A stretch of 64,000 nucleotides of DNA from Gammaproteobacteria bacterium (GCA_016125505.1 WGLP01000002.1:558001-622000); one strand, 5' to 3'; numbered from the stretch's first letter, positions 8,528-17,876 are shown. A program made the numbers and translations. The notes: a model not told the origin generated them from the sequence alone.

Positions 8528-9640
8528 ATGGACGGTGCAGGCGACAGCAATCACACCGGCGTTCTATCCCTACAACAACGTTATGCTGACGACCTCCGGC
8601 AAAAAGGTTTTACCGCCGATCCTGCACAGCTGCAGGCCATTTATGCATTGCAGCACCTGGCGGAAACCCTGAACAACGCCGGTGCGGGTAAAGGCCGATT
8701 CATGCGCATGCTGACGGGCCCGCAACGCATCCCCGGTATCTATCTTTGGGGCGGTGTTGGCCGCGGCAAAACCTATCTGATGGATATGTTTTATGCTTCC
8801 CTTGCGGGTGTCGGCAAGCAGCGTGTGCACTATCACAAGTTCATGCTGGAGATCCATGAGCAACTGCGGGTGCTGCCCAAATCACCCAATCCCCTGCGGA
8901 TCATTGGTAAAGCCATCGCGGATCGTATCCGCGTATTGTGTCTGGATGAATTTCACGTCAGCGATGTGGCGGATGCCATGTTGCTGGCCGGCCTTTTGCG
9001 GACCTTGTTCAAGCACGGCGTAACCCTTGTGGCGACCTCGAACACGGCTGTCGATGAGCTGTATCGCAATGGACTGCAACGCGAACGCTTCATGGAGGCG
9101 ATCGCCTTGCTGCATGACCATACCGTGGAACTCAATCTGGAGGCGGGACAGGATTATCGCCTGTTACATCTCAAACGCGGCGAAACCTATCTGCCCTCAG
9201 GCACACAGTCACGTCAGCTGCTCTCCACAAAATTCAATGCGCTGGCACCGGGTGAGGTCAGTCTCGGCACATCGCTTTGTATTCACGAGCGCGGCATCAA
9301 GACGATCGCGCTGGCGGATGACGTGGTGTGGTTCGACTTCCATGAACTGTGTGATACACCGCGGGCGGCGAAAGATTACCTGGAGATCTCCAGGTTGTTT
9401 CACACCGTGTTTGTCAGCGATATTCCGCCGCTGGCGGATGCACAGGACAGTGCGGCAAAGCGTTTCATGCATCTGGTGGACGCCCTGTACGATCATCGTG
9501 TGAAGTTGATCGCCAGTGCCGCAACACAACCGATGGACCTGTATCAGGGGCGTTTACTGCAGGGCGCTTTCGATCGGACCGTCAGCCGTTTGATCGAGAT
9601 GGGCAGCGAAGACTACCTCGCCCTGGCGCATAAACCCTGA
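8528..9640 (+). CDS. zapE: Cell division protein ZapE (AFG1-like ATPase)
   Basis: AFG1-family P-loop ATPase; ZapE associates with the Z-ring during constriction. Visible are Walker A (GGVGRGKT), Walker B (CLDEFHV), sensor ATSNT, and the C-terminal LIASAATQPMDLY region. From ATG 8528 the protein is 370 residues, close to E. coli ZapE, and the conserved LSLQQRY motif starts at residue 13. An ATG at 8447 would add 27 weakly conserved-looking residues; neither has a strong ribosome binding site. The gene stands alone, divergent from the histidine phosphatase and convergent with the PstS-like gene. Confidence 0.92.
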   Translation: MDGAGDSNHTGVLSLQQRYADDLRQKGFTADPAQLQAIYALQHLAETLNNAGAGKGRFMRMLTGPQRIPGIYLWGGVGRGKTYLMDMFYASLAGVGKQRVHYHKFMLEIHEQLRVLPKSPNPLRIIGKAIADRIRVLCLDEFHVSDVADAMLLAGLLRTLFKHGVTLVATSNTAVDELYRNGLQRERFMEAIALLHDHTVELNLEAGQDYRLLHLKRGETYLPSGTQSRQLLSTKFNALAPGEVSLGTSLCIHERGIKTIALADDVVWFDFHELCDTPRAAKDYLEISRLFHTVFVSDIPPLADAQDSAAKRFMHLVDALYDHRVKLIASAATQPMDLYQGRLLQGAFDRTVSRLIEMGSEDYLALAHKP

Positions 9641-9650
9641 CAACAGATCG

Positions 9651-10532
9651 TTACTCTACCCCGAAGCCGTAGATCAGCATTTTCGACATGAGCTTCGGTG
9701 CATCCTGATACGGCACGGTCCCATTTTTACGCAGGATGGCGCGGCCTTCCTTGGACATGGCGAATTTGATGAAGTTTTTTACTTCCGCTGGCGACGAGGA
9801 ATTGGACACCAGGTATAAGGGCCGATAGAACACGTACTTGCCGTCTCGCACATTTTCGAAGCTCGGTGATTTGCCGTCGATGCTGAGAATTTTCACCTTG
9901 CGTTTACGCGCGGAACTCACCCCGGTGATCGCGATGCCATTGGGATCCTTTTCGATCGCCTGCTCCAGTGGTCCGGATGAGCGCATAACGTATTGCGGGT
10001 CCGTCACAAAATCCTTATTGGAGTCTTTGAAGATGTACTGGCGAATGGCATAGCCGACGCCGGAGATCTTGCCGCGGCGAATGTAAAGATGAATAGGGGC
10101 GTCTTGCTGTCCTAACTGTTGCCAGTTGGTGATCTTGCCGGCGTAGATATCCTTGATCTGCTCGCCGGTCAGGTTCGAAATCGGGTTGGACTTGTATGCG
10201 ATCACGGCGAGGGCATCCCATGCGACGGGATTGAGCTGGGCATACAGCTCACTGCGATCCGTGCTCGGCAGGGTCATGCGGCAACTGCCGCCCATATCGA
10301 CCTGGTGTTTGACGGTGTCGCGTATGCCGCGGGTCGCGCCGCCACCTTCCAGTTTGATTTTGACGCCGGTCTTTTTCTCGTAGGCCTTGGCCAGCTCCGC
10401 CATGAAGGCCTTCTTGGTGATGCCACAGCCTGCCCAGGTCAACGTATTCGAGGCGAGTGCGGCGGGTATACCTGCAACAAACAACAAAATAGCGAGTAAT
10501 GGCGCAGTGATGCGCTGACTGCGATTCAACAT
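9651..10532 (-). CDS. PstS-like periplasmic phosphate-type substrate-binding protein (orphan)
   Basis: Secreted solute-binding protein of the PstS/PBP-like-2 group. Residues 1-27 form a signal peptide ending near ALAS. The mature part has the family motifs GGGATRGI, MGGSCRM and the TGEQIKDIYAGKITNW stretch common to phosphate-type binders. Length 293 residues. No permease or ATPase gene (pstC, pstA, pstB) is adjacent, so it is an orphan here; it could feed a transporter elsewhere or act as a sensor or scavenger. Ligand identity is not proven by sequence. Confidence 0.85.
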   Translation of the reverse strand: MLNRSQRITAPLLAILLFVAGIPAALASNTLTWAGCGITKKAFMAELAKAYEKKTGVKIKLEGGGATRGIRDTVKHQVDMGGSCRMTLPSTDRSELYAQLNPVAWDALAVIAYKSNPISNLTGEQIKDIYAGKITNWQQLGQQDAPIHLYIRRGKISGVGYAIRQYIFKDSNKDFVTDPQYVMRSSGPLEQAIEKDPNGIAITGVSSARKRKVKILSIDGKSPSFENVRDGKYVFYRPLYLVSNSSSPAEVKNFIKFAMSKEGRAILRKNGTVPYQDAPKLMSKMLIYGFGVE

Positions 10533-10702
10533 GAAACCAAATCCTCTGCTTTAAAAACTGATCGAGATCTGTATCGGGCCAACTCTTATTCTGTTTACCT
10601 TATCCGCGAATAATCTGCGGATTTAGCGAGATGGTGCTAAATAAGGGTTTTCTGTAATAGCACAACACCTGCAGCGACAGGTGAGGTGAAAGCGGTTCCG
10701 CT

Positions 10703-11176
10703 TTATGCGACGACCATGTCAGGGGAGAGTTGGGTTTCGACTTTGGTAAAGAGCTCGCCGCGAATAATGGGCTTGCCCAGAAAGTCGTTTGCACCCAGTT
10801 TGCTCAACCAGAATTGTTCCGTGGGTTGTTCAGTAGCGCTGATGATAATGATGGGGATCTTGTGTGTTATCGGATCTTTGCGGATCTTGCGTGTCGCCTG
10901 AAATCCATTAAGTCCCGGCATGATGACGTCCATCAGGATGAGATCGGGACGGTGGGTCTTGGCCAGTTCGATTGCGGTCATGCCGTCGTAGGCTTCCATG
11001 ACGAAGTAGCCATCTTGTTCAAGGACGGTTCGCAGGCTGTGGACCACGGTGCGCGAATCGTCCACTACCAATACCTTCATCACGCGGGCCTTGGGCAGGC
11101 GCGGCTTACGGCGGCGATCCGCGACAGTCGTATTACGTCGCGTAAACAGATTATTGAAGAACGTCTTTCTTTCCAT
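10703..11176 (-). CDS. Single-domain response regulator with basic N-terminal extension
   Basis: CheY/PilH-like receiver without an output domain. The receiver begins at about residue 33 (KVLVVDDSRT); the acidic pair is Asp39-Asp40, the phosphoacceptor Asp83 (LILMDVIMPG) and the conserved Lys135 (FLGKP). The first 32 residues are Arg/Lys-rich. The start at 11176 is supported by GGGAG about 8 bases upstream, so the basic tail is probably real. No histidine kinase is adjacent. The low-complexity basic tail could help membrane or protein docking, which is inference. Confidence 0.88.
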   Translation of the reverse strand: MERKTFFNNLFTRRNTTVADRRRKPRLPKARVMKVLVVDDSRTVVHSLRTVLEQDGYFVMEAYDGMTAIELAKTHRPDLILMDVIMPGLNGFQATRKIRKDPITHKIPIIIISATEQPTEQFWLSKLGANDFLGKPIIRGELFTKVETQLSPDMVVA

Positions 11177-11370
11177 TTTGCACTCCCTCCCAGGAGATTA
11201 GCCTATTTTATCCAGTTAGGCGAAATGCGTACACCACACTTTGCGCCAGAACCAAATATGCAAATTAGGGTATGAATCATATCGTTATATAGTAATAGTG
11301 AATCTGATACTTAAGTATAGAGTCTAACCACCTGTTTTTTCATTGTATAGCTCATAAATGCAAAACCGGG

Positions 11371-11964
11371 TTAATTCTGCGATGCCAGTATTTTCCCGGT
11401 AAATGCGCGGATGGCGGTTGTCGCCTCGGTAAGATGCTGGAATTGGTGATCGCCGCCGGGATAGACGATGACCTGGGCACAGTCACGATAGCGTTGTTCC
11501 GCATCACGATAGTCAATGATCTCATCCGCCGCATCGAGCAGGACCAGGGTTGGCACGGGGGCCAGACAGGGTTCGGCGATGGCGTAACGACGCAGTTGGG
11601 TCAGCTCGTCTTTGCCGAAGTAATAACGTTCGCCGGAATAGTAATTCGTCTGCCAACCCAGATACGGTGTCAGTGTCTGCTCGGGTTGGAGCGCCGGGTT
11701 GATCAGCACGGCGGCCAGCTGGTACCGACGCGCCAGATATTGCGCATAAAATCCACCCAGAGAGGAACCGATCAGAATGGCAGGCCCATGCTCTTGTGCG
11801 GTGTCGAGCAGGCGCGCAAGGTAGCGCTGCAGTCCTGCGATCGCGGCAGCGGGTGCGGGTGGATAAGTTGGCGTGTGCACGGCATCCGGCGCCAGCGTTT
11901 GTGAGAAGAAACGGCCTTTGGCGGAGGCGCCACTGCTATTGAATCCGTGAAGATAGATAAACAT
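11371..11964 (-). CDS. YqiA/YcfP-family alpha/beta-hydrolase esterase
   Basis: Small cytoplasmic esterase of the YqiA type. The 197 residues begin with MFIYLHGFNSS. The nucleophile elbow is GSSLGG (Ser68), a candidate acid Asp is in LDAADEIID and the catalytic His in GGDHQF. All three catalytic residues are in the expected order. The gene is divergent from the monooxygenase/alcohol dehydrogenase pair, with 77 bases between. Natural substrate unknown. Confidence 0.86.
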   Translation of the reverse strand: MFIYLHGFNSSGASAKGRFFSQTLAPDAVHTPTYPPAPAAAIAGLQRYLARLLDTAQEHGPAILIGSSLGGFYAQYLARRYQLAAVLINPALQPEQTLTPYLGWQTNYYSGERYYFGKDELTQLRRYAIAEPCLAPVPTLVLLDAADEIIDYRDAEQRYRDCAQVIVYPGGDHQFQHLTEATTAIRAFTGKILASQN

Positions 11965-12041
11965 GCCGGCCGATTGCGATGAATATACAAGTGAGTATAC
12001 TGCCCGTGGTGTCAGGCTGATTTCAAGCGAAGGAAAATGCC

Positions 12042-12335
12042 ATGCAGGTCACGCTCGTGCATGTCCACGTCAAACCCGAGCACGTTGCTGATTTCGTCGA
12101 GGCCACGCGCAAGAATCATGAGGCCTCTGTGCGTGAACCCGGTAACCGGCGTTTTGATGTCCTGCAATCACCTGAAGACCCGTCCCGGTTTGTTTTATAT
12201 GAAGCGTATGTCTCTGCGGATGACGCGGCCGCGCACAAACTGACAGCACATTATCTGCAGTGGCGCGAAACCGTGGCCGAATGGATGGCGGAACCGCGGC
12301 AGGGCATTACCTATTCCGGCCTGTTTCCCCGTTAG
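12042..12335 (+). CDS. Antibiotic biosynthesis monooxygenase-fold protein (LsrG-like)
   Basis: A 97-residue protein with the ABM dimeric ferredoxin-like fold, known in LsrG and cofactor-free quinol monooxygenases. The pattern VHVKPEHVADF, ATRKNHEASVREPGN, FDVLQSPEDPSRFVLYE and HKLTAHYLQW is typical. An AAGGAA ribosome binding site precedes the ATG. Only one base separates its TAG stop from the ATG of the iron alcohol dehydrogenase, so both are translated together and probably act on related carbonyl compounds. There is no lsr operon here. Confidence 0.82.
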   Translation: MQVTLVHVHVKPEHVADFVEATRKNHEASVREPGNRRFDVLQSPEDPSRFVLYEAYVSADDAAAHKLTAHYLQWRETVAEWMAEPRQGITYSGLFPR

Positions 12336-12336
12336 T

Positions 12337-13530
12337 ATGCATTCCTATCTTCCTTTTTCCATCGCGCGCCTGCCGCGCATCGAGTTTGGCGCCGGGAGCA
12401 TGACAAAGGTACCGGCACTCTGTGCCGGCTACGGCAGACGCGTGCTGTTAGTCACGGGAGGGAATTCCTTCCAGGGGAGTGCGCAGTTCGACGCACTGGT
12501 GCAGGCACTGCAACAACGGGACATGCAGTGGCAGCATTGCAAGATCACGGGCGAACCATCCCCTGTCTTGATTGACGAACTTGTTGCGCAATATGCCGAT
12601 GCGAATGTCGATGTCGTACTGGGCGTGGGTGGCGGCAGTGTCCTCGATGGCGCCAAGGCCATTGCCGGTTTGTTACGCGTCGGGCACAGCGTCATGGATT
12701 ACCTGGAGGGTGTCGGTCCCGAGTTGCCTTACACCGGACCCGCAGTCCCGTTTATTGCGGTGCCGACGACCGCAGGCACCGGCAGCGAAGCCACGAAAAA
12801 CGCCGTATTGAGCGTGCAGGGACCTGAAGGTTTCAAGAAATCTTTTCGGCACGACAGGCTGGTCGCCGAATATGCCGTCGTGGATCCGGATCTGTTAGCG
12901 AGTTGCCCCCCCGCCCTGATTGCTGCCAATGGCATGGATGCCCTGACCCAGTTGCTTGAATCCTATGTCTCGCTGCGCGCCAATGTCATGACCGATGCGC
13001 TGGCGATCAGCGGTTTGCGCGCGGTGCGCGATGGCCTGTTGCCGTGGTATCGCGATCCCGCTGGCGCACACGCGGCACGCGCGCAAATGGCGTACGCCGC
13101 CTTGCTGTCCGGTATTACGCTTGCGCAGGTGGGGCTTGGCTCGGTGCACGGTCTGGCGTCACCCTTGGGTGCGTTCTATCCCATCGGGCATGGTGTCGTT
13201 TGTGGCACCCTCGTGGCGGCGGCCACGGAAGTGAATATCAAGACACTGCAGGCGCGTGACCCGGACAATATTGCACTGGCAAAATACGTGCGCCTGGGCG
13301 AGGTGTTGTGTCAACGCCGACACGCTTCCGCCGACGCGGCACGCGAGGCATTAGTGGGTTTGCTCTACGACTGGACCGAGCAGATGCAGTTGCCGCGCTT
13401 GCGCGAATACGGCGTCACGGAGGATGGCCTGGATCATGTTGTTACCCATTCGCGCGGCAGCAGTATGAAAACCAATCCCATTGTGCTCACGGATGAAGAA
13501 ATCAAATCCGTGTTGCAGATGCGCTTGTAA
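12337..13530 (+). CDS. Iron-containing alcohol dehydrogenase
   Basis: Group III metal-dependent NAD(P)-linked alcohol dehydrogenase. Visible are the nucleotide-binding GVGGGSVLDGAKA, the PTTAGTGSE motif, GMDALTQLLE and the metal ligand histidines in SVHGLASPLGAFYPIGHG. The 397 residues are of normal length and all expected motifs are present. Translationally linked to the preceding ABM-domain gene (TAGTATG junction) and followed after 5 bases by trmO. Alcohol or aldehyde substrate unknown. Confidence 0.9.
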   Translation: MHSYLPFSIARLPRIEFGAGSMTKVPALCAGYGRRVLLVTGGNSFQGSAQFDALVQALQQRDMQWQHCKITGEPSPVLIDELVAQYADANVDVVLGVGGGSVLDGAKAIAGLLRVGHSVMDYLEGVGPELPYTGPAVPFIAVPTTAGTGSEATKNAVLSVQGPEGFKKSFRHDRLVAEYAVVDPDLLASCPPALIAANGMDALTQLLESYVSLRANVMTDALAISGLRAVRDGLLPWYRDPAGAHAARAQMAYAALLSGITLAQVGLGSVHGLASPLGAFYPIGHGVVCGTLVAAATEVNIKTLQARDPDNIALAKYVRLGEVLCQRRHASADAAREALVGLLYDWTEQMQLPRLREYGVTEDGLDHVVTHSRGSSMKTNPIVLTDEEIKSVLQMRL

Positions 13531-13535
13531 TCCAC

Positions 13536-14249
13536 GTGGTCGATCAAACCTGGACATGTCATCCGATCGGGCGTATTCATTCTCCGCTCAAGGAAAAATT
13601 CGGTTTACCGCGGCAATCGGGCCTGGTCGCGCAATTAAAGAGTCAGCTTGAAATCCTGCCGCCCTACGATCGTGATGAAGCCTTTACGGCGCTCACGGGC
13701 TATTCACACATCTGGGTCGTGAGTGTGTTTCATCTCGCGGTCCGTGAGCATTGGCAACCGACGGTACGACCACCGCGGCTGGGCGGGAATGAGCGGGTGG
13801 GGGTGTTTGCCAGTCGCGCACCGTACCGTCCCAATCCCATCGGCCTTTCTTTATGCGCCCTGGAGGATATTCGTCGCCGTGACGGGCGATTATATTTGTC
13901 TATCCGTGGTTGCGATCTGGTGGATGGCACACCGGTGCTCGATATCAAACCGTATCTGCCCTATGCAGATAGCGTGGCGGATGCGCATGCCGGTTTTACC
14001 GACGAGGTGCCACGGGAGCTGTTGCGGGTGAACTGGTCCGAAGAAGCAGATGCGCAAGTTATTCAGTGGTCAACGCGTTATCCGGATTTACGCGTACTGG
14101 TGGAGGAACTGATCGCGCAGGACCCGCGGCCAGCATATCAACGCGATTCAGTAACGCACGAATACGGCATGCGTGTGTATGAGTGCAATATCCGATTTGC
14201 CGTCAGCGGTGAGCAGGCAACCGTCCTGGCTGTTGAGCCGGCCTTTTAG
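13536..14249 (+). CDS. trmO: tRNA (t6A37) N6-methyltransferase TrmO
   Basis: Methylates N6 of threonylcarbamoyladenosine at position 37 of a threonine tRNA, using SAM. The 237 residues carry the TrmO/YaeB signatures IGRIHSPLKEKFGLPRQ, the FAVREHW-type segment, FASRAPYRPNPIGLS, and a C-terminal domain with the repeated DPRPAY motif. The GTG at 13536 fits the family N-terminus. It runs in the same direction 5 bases behind the alcohol dehydrogenase and overlaps the convergent NTF2-like gene by 4 bases. Confidence 0.92.
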   Translation: MVDQTWTCHPIGRIHSPLKEKFGLPRQSGLVAQLKSQLEILPPYDRDEAFTALTGYSHIWVVSVFHLAVREHWQPTVRPPRLGGNERVGVFASRAPYRPNPIGLSLCALEDIRRRDGRLYLSIRGCDLVDGTPVLDIKPYLPYADSVADAHAGFTDEVPRELLRVNWSEEADAQVIQWSTRYPDLRVLVEELIAQDPRPAYQRDSVTHEYGMRVYECNIRFAVSGEQATVLAVEPAF

Positions 14250-14659
14250 TGCATGGTCGTGGTTGTGGCCTGCGGTACGGCACGGGCCGGTGAGGCGTGA
14301 TGGAGTATGATGCGCCAGCCATTCGCAGTGAGTTCGTAAATATTGGTGGAAATGACTTCGGCCATGCTCTGTGTGCCCGCAACACCGGTCTGGATCTGTT
14401 CGCTGACACTATGAATCGCCAGATTGCCTGTCTGTGTGCACTGATGACGAACAATGTGAAAGCGCAGACGTTCCCCCTGCGCAAAGATTTGTTGCCAGCT
14501 ACGGCGAATGGCTGCAATACCTTCCAGGCGCGGGCCGCCGGGATGGATACATTCGACATGCGCGGCGTCCAGCCAGATTTCCATCATCGTGTTCAGGTCA
14601 CAATGTGAGAATGCATGGTAAAAGGCATCTTCCGCTTCGGCGGGTGTGGCATATAACAT
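14246..14659 (-). CDS. NTF2-like (SnoaL/DUF4440-type) protein
   Basis: A 137-residue protein with the cone-shaped NTF2-like fold as judged from pattern: EDAFYHAFSHCDLNTMMEIW at the start, CIHPGGPRLEG, AIRRSWQQIF, and a C-terminal GWRIILHHAS strand. Members include ketosteroid isomerase-like enzymes and binding proteins; the SnoaL_3-type subgroup usually lacks an assigned function. It converges on trmO with overlapping ends and is divergent from the TlpA-like gene. No catalytic call is made. Confidence 0.75.
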   Translation of the reverse strand: MLYATPAEAEDAFYHAFSHCDLNTMMEIWLDAAHVECIHPGGPRLEGIAAIRRSWQQIFAQGERLRFHIVRHQCTQTGNLAIHSVSEQIQTGVAGTQSMAEVISTNIYELTANGWRIILHHASPARAVPQATTTTMH

Positions 14660-14760
14660 GAGTGTGGATTCCGGTGTTTGCGATGCGTATCTAGATTCCG
14701 CGCTGAACTCGCCGTAATGAAGGCAGTCTTAAGCGTGACAATATACAAGAGGTCGCCTGC

Positions 14761-15261
14761 GTGAAACAAACCGTGCGTTTAGTCTTTTTGTTGTGTGGAC
14801 TGTTAATAGTCACAAGTAGCTGGGCTGAGCTCATGGATCTTGGGGGCAAGCCCGAGCGACTTGCAGACTATACCGGCAAGGGCAAATGGACGGTTGTGAT
14901 GTTCTGGGCCGCCGACTGCCGGGTATGTAATGCCGAGATGGGCCATTACATTCAATTCGGACAGGACCATCAGGATAAGGTCAGCATGCTGGGCATCAGC
15001 CTTGATGGTCAGGCCGGGCTGGATGCGGCGCGTGCGTTTATCAAACGGCATGCCGTGCCCTTCCCCAATCTGGTGGGTGAGCCGGTCACGGTCGCCACGC
15101 TCTATCAAACACTGACTCATCATACCTGGGTTGGAACACCGTCGTTTCTCGTGTACAACCCAAAGGGTGAGTTAATTGGTGCACAGGAGGGGGCAATCCC
15201 TCCGGCCCTGATTGTAAAATTCATCAATGACAACACCCCGCCTGCCAGTCCGCCCAAGTAG
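14761..15261 (+). CDS. Secreted TlpA/ResA-like thioredoxin-fold protein
   Basis: Periplasmic thiol-disulfide oxidoreductase. An N-terminal signal peptide (about residues 1-22, ending SSWAE) precedes a thioredoxin fold with the active site C-R-V-C in FWAADCRVCNAEM and the cis-proline in GTPSFLVYNPKG. Length 166 residues. The start is GTG at 14761, with AGAGGT upstream. Likely roles are reduction of apocytochrome or other periplasmic thiols, but no cytochrome genes are adjacent. It precedes the first GGDEF-EAL gene. Confidence 0.83.
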   Translation: MKQTVRLVFLLCGLLIVTSSWAELMDLGGKPERLADYTGKGKWTVVMFWAADCRVCNAEMGHYIQFGQDHQDKVSMLGISLDGQAGLDAARAFIKRHAVPFPNLVGEPVTVATLYQTLTHHTWVGTPSFLVYNPKGELIGAQEGAIPPALIVKFINDNTPPASPPK

Positions 15262-15344
15262 GCCGCAATGACGGGGAATCGCGGACAGAGATGTCAAAAC
15301 TTGCCTATAGTTTACAAAGGGCTACGGCGTTCAGATTGTAATCT

Positions 15345-17876
15345 ATGCGCGCATTAATAGAATTTATAACAAGCAAGAGTGTTCGGAAGCAATACGTGCT
15401 GATCGGCCTGGTGATGTCGACGGTGGTGTTGTCGTATACCTGGTATAGCGGCATCTGGGTCCGCCAGACCGGCGAGACCAGTGTGCATCAGATTGAAAAG
15501 CGCATCACGGTAGCGGACCTGGCGCACCAGATTCGGCGTGCCGTGATCAACGCGGATAATGCCTTGAATCTCTTCCTGCTCGCGCCCTCGCAAAAGACCC
15601 AGGATCAGTTTAACGACGAAACCCAACGGGCAAACAAGTTGCTGGCGGAATTGCTCAAGACGGACTGGACCCAGCAAAGCAGCATCCTGCCCAAACTGCA
15701 GGAACTCACCGCCATCCTCAAGAGCGTCGAGTCATCCTCCGTGCAAATCATGAAGGTCAGGATGGATGCAAACCTGATGTATCCGGCCATGCGGCTTGCG
15801 AACGGCGAGATGCTGGACATCAATCGCAATTTTATTACCCAGGTTGATAACGCCATCAACGTCTATTCCAATAATAACCACCTCAAGCCGCACCAGAAGC
15901 AGGTACAGAACGCGCTGATCACCGTTCGCGATCAATGGCATCGCATGATCAATTCGTACCGTTTATTCATGATTAACCGTACGGGTTCGTTATTCGAGAA
16001 CGCCAGCCAGGCACAAATCCATGATGTGGAAACTTTTTATACCAGGATAGGGGAATTAATTACTCAGCTTCTTGACTACAACAAAAAGTATTCCCTCGAT
16101 CTCGAAGCCTCCACTGCAATCGACGGCATGGAAAAACTTGCACCGCGTTGGCATGAGGGATTCAAACAGGTTGTGCTGATTTATACCCAGGGTCGCTGGC
16201 GCGGTGACATCCCGCTGATCAACGATGTCATCAACCCTTTATTCAACGAGATCTACGACAGACTCGACCTGCTTGATGCCGAGCTGAAACAGGCATCCGA
16301 TATCGACATCGTCAACCAGGCGCAGGTATCGCACTCCATTGTCAATTCACTCTGGGGGATGGCGATGTTTGTACTGGTGATCGGTGCAATAGGGTATATC
16401 GTGCTGGAACTGAATTTTATCCGCCCGATTGCCAAGGTGGCGAGTAGCCTGAAAGCGGAGGCGAAGGGGCTGGAGGTCACCGACCTGCCGGATGTGCAGG
16501 CCATCGAAATTCGCGACCTGACGGATGCATTCCGAGATCTGCGGCAACAGGTGCATTCGCGGCAACTGGCGCTTGAACACATCGCCATGCACGATGCGCT
16601 GACATCACTGCCGAATCGCACCTTGCTGATGGATCGACTCAATCAATCGATCAGCAATGCCCAGCGGCGTAAGCGCTCGCTTGCGTTATTAATGCTCGAT
16701 CTGGATCGCTTCAAGGAGATTAACGATACGCTGGGTCACTTGACCGGCGACGCGCTATTGCAGCAGGTAGGCGCGCGGCTGCGCAACGTGTTGCGTGATT
16801 CGGATACCGTCGCCCGCCTGGGCGGGGATGAGTTCGCGGTATTGCTGCCGAACGTGAGTGATACCAATGCCCTGCGCATTGCGGCCGCGATCCACGAGCG
16901 CCTGGAAAAGGTCTACGAGGTATACGAACACTCCTTATACGTCGGTGTGAGTATCGGCGTTGCGGTGTTTCCCCATCATGGCGAGACCTCGGAGAGCCTG
17001 CTGCAGCATGCGGACGTTGCCATGTACATGGCCAAGCGCAGCAATAGCGGTATCATGTTGTATGACGTCGAACGCGACGAACACAGTGTCACCCACCTGT
17101 CCGTGCTCTCGGATCTGCGCAGTGCCGCGGAGAATGACGAATTTATCCTGCAGTACCAGCCTAAACTGGCCATGCGCGAAAGCACGGTGGATGGGGCCGA
17201 AGCCTTGCTGCGCTGGAAGCATCCCAAGCATGGCCTGATCATGCCGGACAGTTTTATCAATGTCGCGGAACAGACCGGCCTGATCAAGCGTCTTTCCAAC
17301 TGGGTCCTGGATACCGCGATTCGCGACTGCCAGCACCTGCATCAGAAAGGCCATAAGATCAATATCTCGGTAAATCTGTCGGTCTGGGACATTCAGGATC
17401 CGAACATCGGTTTGAACATCACACAGAAGCTGGAAAAGTGGGGGCTGCCCGCGAAATATCTGACGCTGGAGATTACCGAACGGGTGATGATGGCGGAACC
17501 CGAACGTGCACGCCTGGTATTGTCGGAGCTGGATAATATGGGCGTGCAGGTAGTTATCGATGATTTCGGCACAGGCTTTTCCTCGCTGGTGTATCTCAAA
17601 CAGTTGCCGGTATCGATGCTCAAGGTAGACAAGTCTTTTGTGATCGATATGATGCGGGACGAGAGTGATGCGGCGATCGTGCATTCGATCATCGAGCTTG
17701 CGCATAACCTGGGCCTGCAAACCGTGGCGGAAGGCGTGGAGAACGACCAGGCCTGGAGCTGGCTACGCACCTGGGATTGCGATTATGCGCAGGGCTATTA
17801 CATCAGTCATCCGCTGGCGCTGGCCGATTTCGAGCTGTACCTGAATGCGCACAAGATAGATAAGATCATCGGATGA
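15345..17876 (+). CDS. Membrane GGDEF-EAL c-di-GMP enzyme with periplasmic sensor (paralogue 1)
   Basis: Dual-domain cyclic di-GMP enzyme. A membrane helix (about residues 18-36), a helical periplasmic sensor of about 300 residues, a second membrane helix (about 335-355), a HAMP-like linker, GGDEF (motif at 493-497) and EAL (motif at 619-621). The I-site RDSD lies five residues before GGDEF. EAL catalytic markers are present: ITERV, DDFGTG, AEGVEN and QGYY. Both activities may therefore be intact. The sensor shares motifs (WRGD-x3-L-x4-NPL, FMINRTG) with the proteins at 36875-39409 and 56681-59563. It is not a Pfam domain I recognise. Confidence 0.9.
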   Translation: MRALIEFITSKSVRKQYVLIGLVMSTVVLSYTWYSGIWVRQTGETSVHQIEKRITVADLAHQIRRAVINADNALNLFLLAPSQKTQDQFNDETQRANKLLAELLKTDWTQQSSILPKLQELTAILKSVESSSVQIMKVRMDANLMYPAMRLANGEMLDINRNFITQVDNAINVYSNNNHLKPHQKQVQNALITVRDQWHRMINSYRLFMINRTGSLFENASQAQIHDVETFYTRIGELITQLLDYNKKYSLDLEASTAIDGMEKLAPRWHEGFKQVVLIYTQGRWRGDIPLINDVINPLFNEIYDRLDLLDAELKQASDIDIVNQAQVSHSIVNSLWGMAMFVLVIGAIGYIVLELNFIRPIAKVASSLKAEAKGLEVTDLPDVQAIEIRDLTDAFRDLRQQVHSRQLALEHIAMHDALTSLPNRTLLMDRLNQSISNAQRRKRSLALLMLDLDRFKEINDTLGHLTGDALLQQVGARLRNVLRDSDTVARLGGDEFAVLLPNVSDTNALRIAAAIHERLEKVYEVYEHSLYVGVSIGVAVFPHHGETSESLLQHADVAMYMAKRSNSGIMLYDVERDEHSVTHLSVLSDLRSAAENDEFILQYQPKLAMRESTVDGAEALLRWKHPKHGLIMPDSFINVAEQTGLIKRLSNWVLDTAIRDCQHLHQKGHKINISVNLSVWDIQDPNIGLNITQKLEKWGLPAKYLTLEITERVMMAEPERARLVLSELDNMGVQVVIDDFGTGFSSLVYLKQLPVSMLKVDKSFVIDMMRDESDAAIVHSIIELAHNLGLQTVAEGVENDQAWSWLRTWDCDYAQGYYISHPLALADFELYLNAHKIDKIIG

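Noticed and set aside
11307-11318. 12-bp palindrome ATACTTAAGTAT upstream of the response regulator
   Set aside because: In an A+T-rich stretch a 12-bp palindrome can arise by chance; it lies about 130 bases from the start codon and no second site is seen.
16935-17720. 261-codon minus-strand frame inside the first GGDEF-EAL gene
   Set aside because: It runs opposite the conserved GGDEF and EAL motifs, so the pattern is due to codon bias.
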